Shown: positions 13,763 to 15,017 of the stretch, piece by piece | Position numbering within the stretch: the first letter of the stretch is position 1 | How the letters are laid out: every line of letters starts with the position of its first letter | Source of the DNA: Chitinophagaceae bacterium | GTDB lineage: Bacteria > Bacteroidota > Bacteroidia > Chitinophagales > Chitinophagaceae | NCBI GenBank assembly: GCA_016786525.1 | Contig: JAEUVW010000294.1 | Span: 1-15,017 of the forward strand | DNA: 15,017 bases | Reading direction: 5' to 3' | The notes under the pieces: generated by a model | Told to the model about the DNA's origin: nothing | Databases searched by the model: none | What the model saw: the letters and a program-made list of their open reading frames with translations, nothing else | Made by a program: the position numbers and the translations under genes

Positions 13763-15017
13763 ATGAAAAAAGCATTACTCCTTCTTGCATTAGTACTATC
13801 AGCCGCTGCCGGCACACGGGCCCAGGCTCCTCAATTGTTCAATTACCAGGGCGTGGCCCGCAACAGCAGCGGAACGGCGCTTGCTGCTGCACCGATCGGG
13901 CTGCGCATCAGCATCCTGGACGGCGGCCCTGCAGGCACAGTCGTTTACCAGGAAACACATGCTACCACTACCAATGCCTTCGGCCTGTATACCGTGGCAA
14001 TCGGCTCCGGCACTGTAGTCAGCGGCGCCATGGCCGGTATTGAATGGGTTACCGGCAACAAATACATGCAGGTAGAGATAGACCCCGCAGGGGGCAGCAG
14101 CTATACCAGCCTGGGGTCTACCCAATTGCTCAGTGTGCCCTATTCCCTGTATGCCGGGCAGTCTGAACAGGCAAAGCTGGCAGACAGCGCTACACGGGTA
14201 CCCTTCAGTATTTCCGGTACTAAGAATACCGTCATGAAATTTACCGGTCCGGCTACAGGCGGCAATTCGATGATCACGGACAATGATACTACGGTAGCGA
14301 TCAACACCCCCGCGCCATCAAAAAATTACCAGGTGCAGATTACGGCGGCCACACCGGCTAAGGCCAATGCACTGCGTGCTACCCTGGGTGCTACCCCATC
14401 GACCAGCATTGCTACTGCGGGTTCTATCTATGGAGAGTCCGGGACAGGCATCGGCGTGATCGGTGTCAGCGGCTCGCAGAATGGTGTCTATGGTTTATCT
14501 ACCGGCACCCTGGGCGGTACCGTAGGGGTGAATACCGGTACCGGTAATGGTGTCTGGGGTGTGGCTACAGGAGCCGGTGTGGCCGGTTTCTTTGACGGCG
14601 GTACTACCGGCCGCGGTATCGTTGTGTCTACAGGATCTTCCGGTTTTGGTACGGCTACGCCTACCGGCCGCCTAATGGTCATGCAACCCGCTACCCCGGT
14701 GCCGGCCATCGATACCTTTCCTGCGATCTATGGGTATTCCTATACGTCACAGGGTTGCCTGAAAGCCGGTGTGTTCGGCAGCTACAATACGTCCAACTAC
14801 GGTACCGGTGTGCAGGGTGTGGGCTACAATGGTGTGAACAACCAGGATGCGAATGCCATCTTCGGCGTAGGCAACCAGGACCTTGGGGTATATGGTTCGT
14901 CCAATACAGCCGGGGTAATGGGTGGATCTATCGGCGGTATCGGAGTAGTAGGGTATAACAAAAACGCCTCTTTTGCAGCCACCACCGGTATCGGTAATAC
15001 CTATGGCGTGTACGGTA
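13763..15017 (+). CDS. Secreted repeat-rich surface protein (tail-fibre/adhesin-like), N-terminal part
   Basis: An open frame of 418 codons that runs off the right edge. Residues 1-20 are a signal peptide (MKKALLLLALVLSAAAG..., cleavage near RA|Q21). Residues 21-135 form a domain common in Bacteroidota surface proteins, with PQLFNYQGVARNSSG, VYQETHATTTNAFGLYTV and STQLLSVPYSLYAGQS. From about residue 221 the chain carries a glycine repeat of the form G-V-x-G: IYG, GVIG, GVYG, GVWG, GVAG, IYG, GVFG, GVQG, IFG, GVYG, GVMG, GVVG, GVYG, spaced irregularly. GFGTATPTGRLMV (294-306) resembles the GIGT..P...L.V segment seen before endosialidase-type chaperone domains. A repetitive beta-structure, fibre or adhesin is likely. 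The C-terminus is missing, so a peptidase S74 or sorting domain cannot be checked. It lies 27 bp after the T9SS cargo gene. Confidence 0.82.
   Translation, partial: MKKALLLLALVLSAAAGTRAQAPQLFNYQGVARNSSGTALAAAPIGLRISILDGGPAGTVVYQETHATTTNAFGLYTVAIGSGTVVSGAMAGIEWVTGNKYMQVEIDPAGGSSYTSLGSTQLLSVPYSLYAGQSEQAKLADSATRVPFSISGTKNTVMKFTGPATGGNSMITDNDTTVAINTPAPSKNYQVQITAATPAKANALRATLGATPSTSIATAGSIYGESGTGIGVIGVSGSQNGVYGLSTGTLGGTVGVNTGTGNGVWGVATGAGVAGFFDGGTTGRGIVVSTGSSGFGTATPTGRLMVMQPATPVPAIDTFPAIYGYSYTSQGCLKAGVFGSYNTSNYGTGVQGVGYNGVNNQDANAIFGVGNQDLGVYGSSNTAGVMGGSIGGIGVVGYNKNASFAATTGIGNTYGVYG

Noticed and set aside
14488..14709. Minus frame of Pro/Val/Thr-rich protein
   Set aside because: It is the reverse reading of the Gly/Thr/Val repeats of the surface protein, so the proline-rich look is a codon artefact.
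1..15017. CRISPR array, insertion sequence, integrase, tRNA or rRNA
   Set aside because: No regular direct repeats with spacers, transposase motifs, terminal inverted repeats or structural RNA sequences were seen on either strand.

Overview
The window looks like chromosomal DNA of a Bacteroidota bacterium, most likely near Chitinophaga (Chitinophagaceae). The support is: a type IX secretion (T9SS) C-terminal sorting domain at 13217-13735, a Bacteroidota-type surface protein at the right edge, close matches to the Bacteroidota -7 promoter element TAnnTTTG at 9357-9364 and 13138-13145, few Shine-Dalgarno sites, and a ClC-type protein of a form I associate with this phylum. The genus is an inference.

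Layout. (1) 1-281, minus: start of a zinc-dependent alcohol dehydrogenase, cut by the left edge. (2) 521-6540, plus: seven tightly packed genes that read as a stress/accessory operon. They are a DUF892 ferritin-like protein with a lysine-rich tail, a clade II catalase (katE), a cyanophycinase (cphB-like), a SemiSWEET sugar transporter, a DUF421 membrane protein, a pyrophosphatase-like protein fused to a second domain, and a 3-methyladenine DNA glycosylase. (3) 6546-7990, minus: a DUF72 protein and an internally duplicated four-helix membrane protein (DUF6766-like), converging on the plus operon with 5 bp between stop codons. (4) 8061-9335, minus: a ClC-family protein lacking both glutamates of the exchanger-type ClCs. 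(5) 9640-12950, plus: a TonB-dependent siderophore receptor and a PepSY membrane protein overlapping by one base, closed by a clear intrinsic terminator. (6) 13217-15017, plus: a small T9SS cargo protein, then a secreted glycine-rich repeat protein that runs off the right edge.

How the genes may work together. The katE/DUF892/glycosylase/DUF72/DUF421/DUF6766 set resembles the stationary-phase and oxidative-stress gene groups of soil and plant-associated bacteria. Peroxide removal (catalase), iron or DNA protection (ferritin-like), base-damage repair (glycosylase) and polymer or sugar handling (cyanophycinase, SemiSWEET) fit a survival role. The siderophore receptor and PepSY protein form an iron-uptake cassette: import across the outer membrane, then probable haem-mediated reduction at the inner membrane. 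The last two genes are envelope or surface proteins.

I see no CRISPR array, insertion sequence, phage, rRNA or tRNA. I cannot claim a proven new system. The most unusual items are the pyrophosphatase fusion with altered active-site residues, the lysine-tailed ferritin-like protein, a cyanophycinase in a catalase operon with no synthetase in view, and the repeat-rich surface protein.
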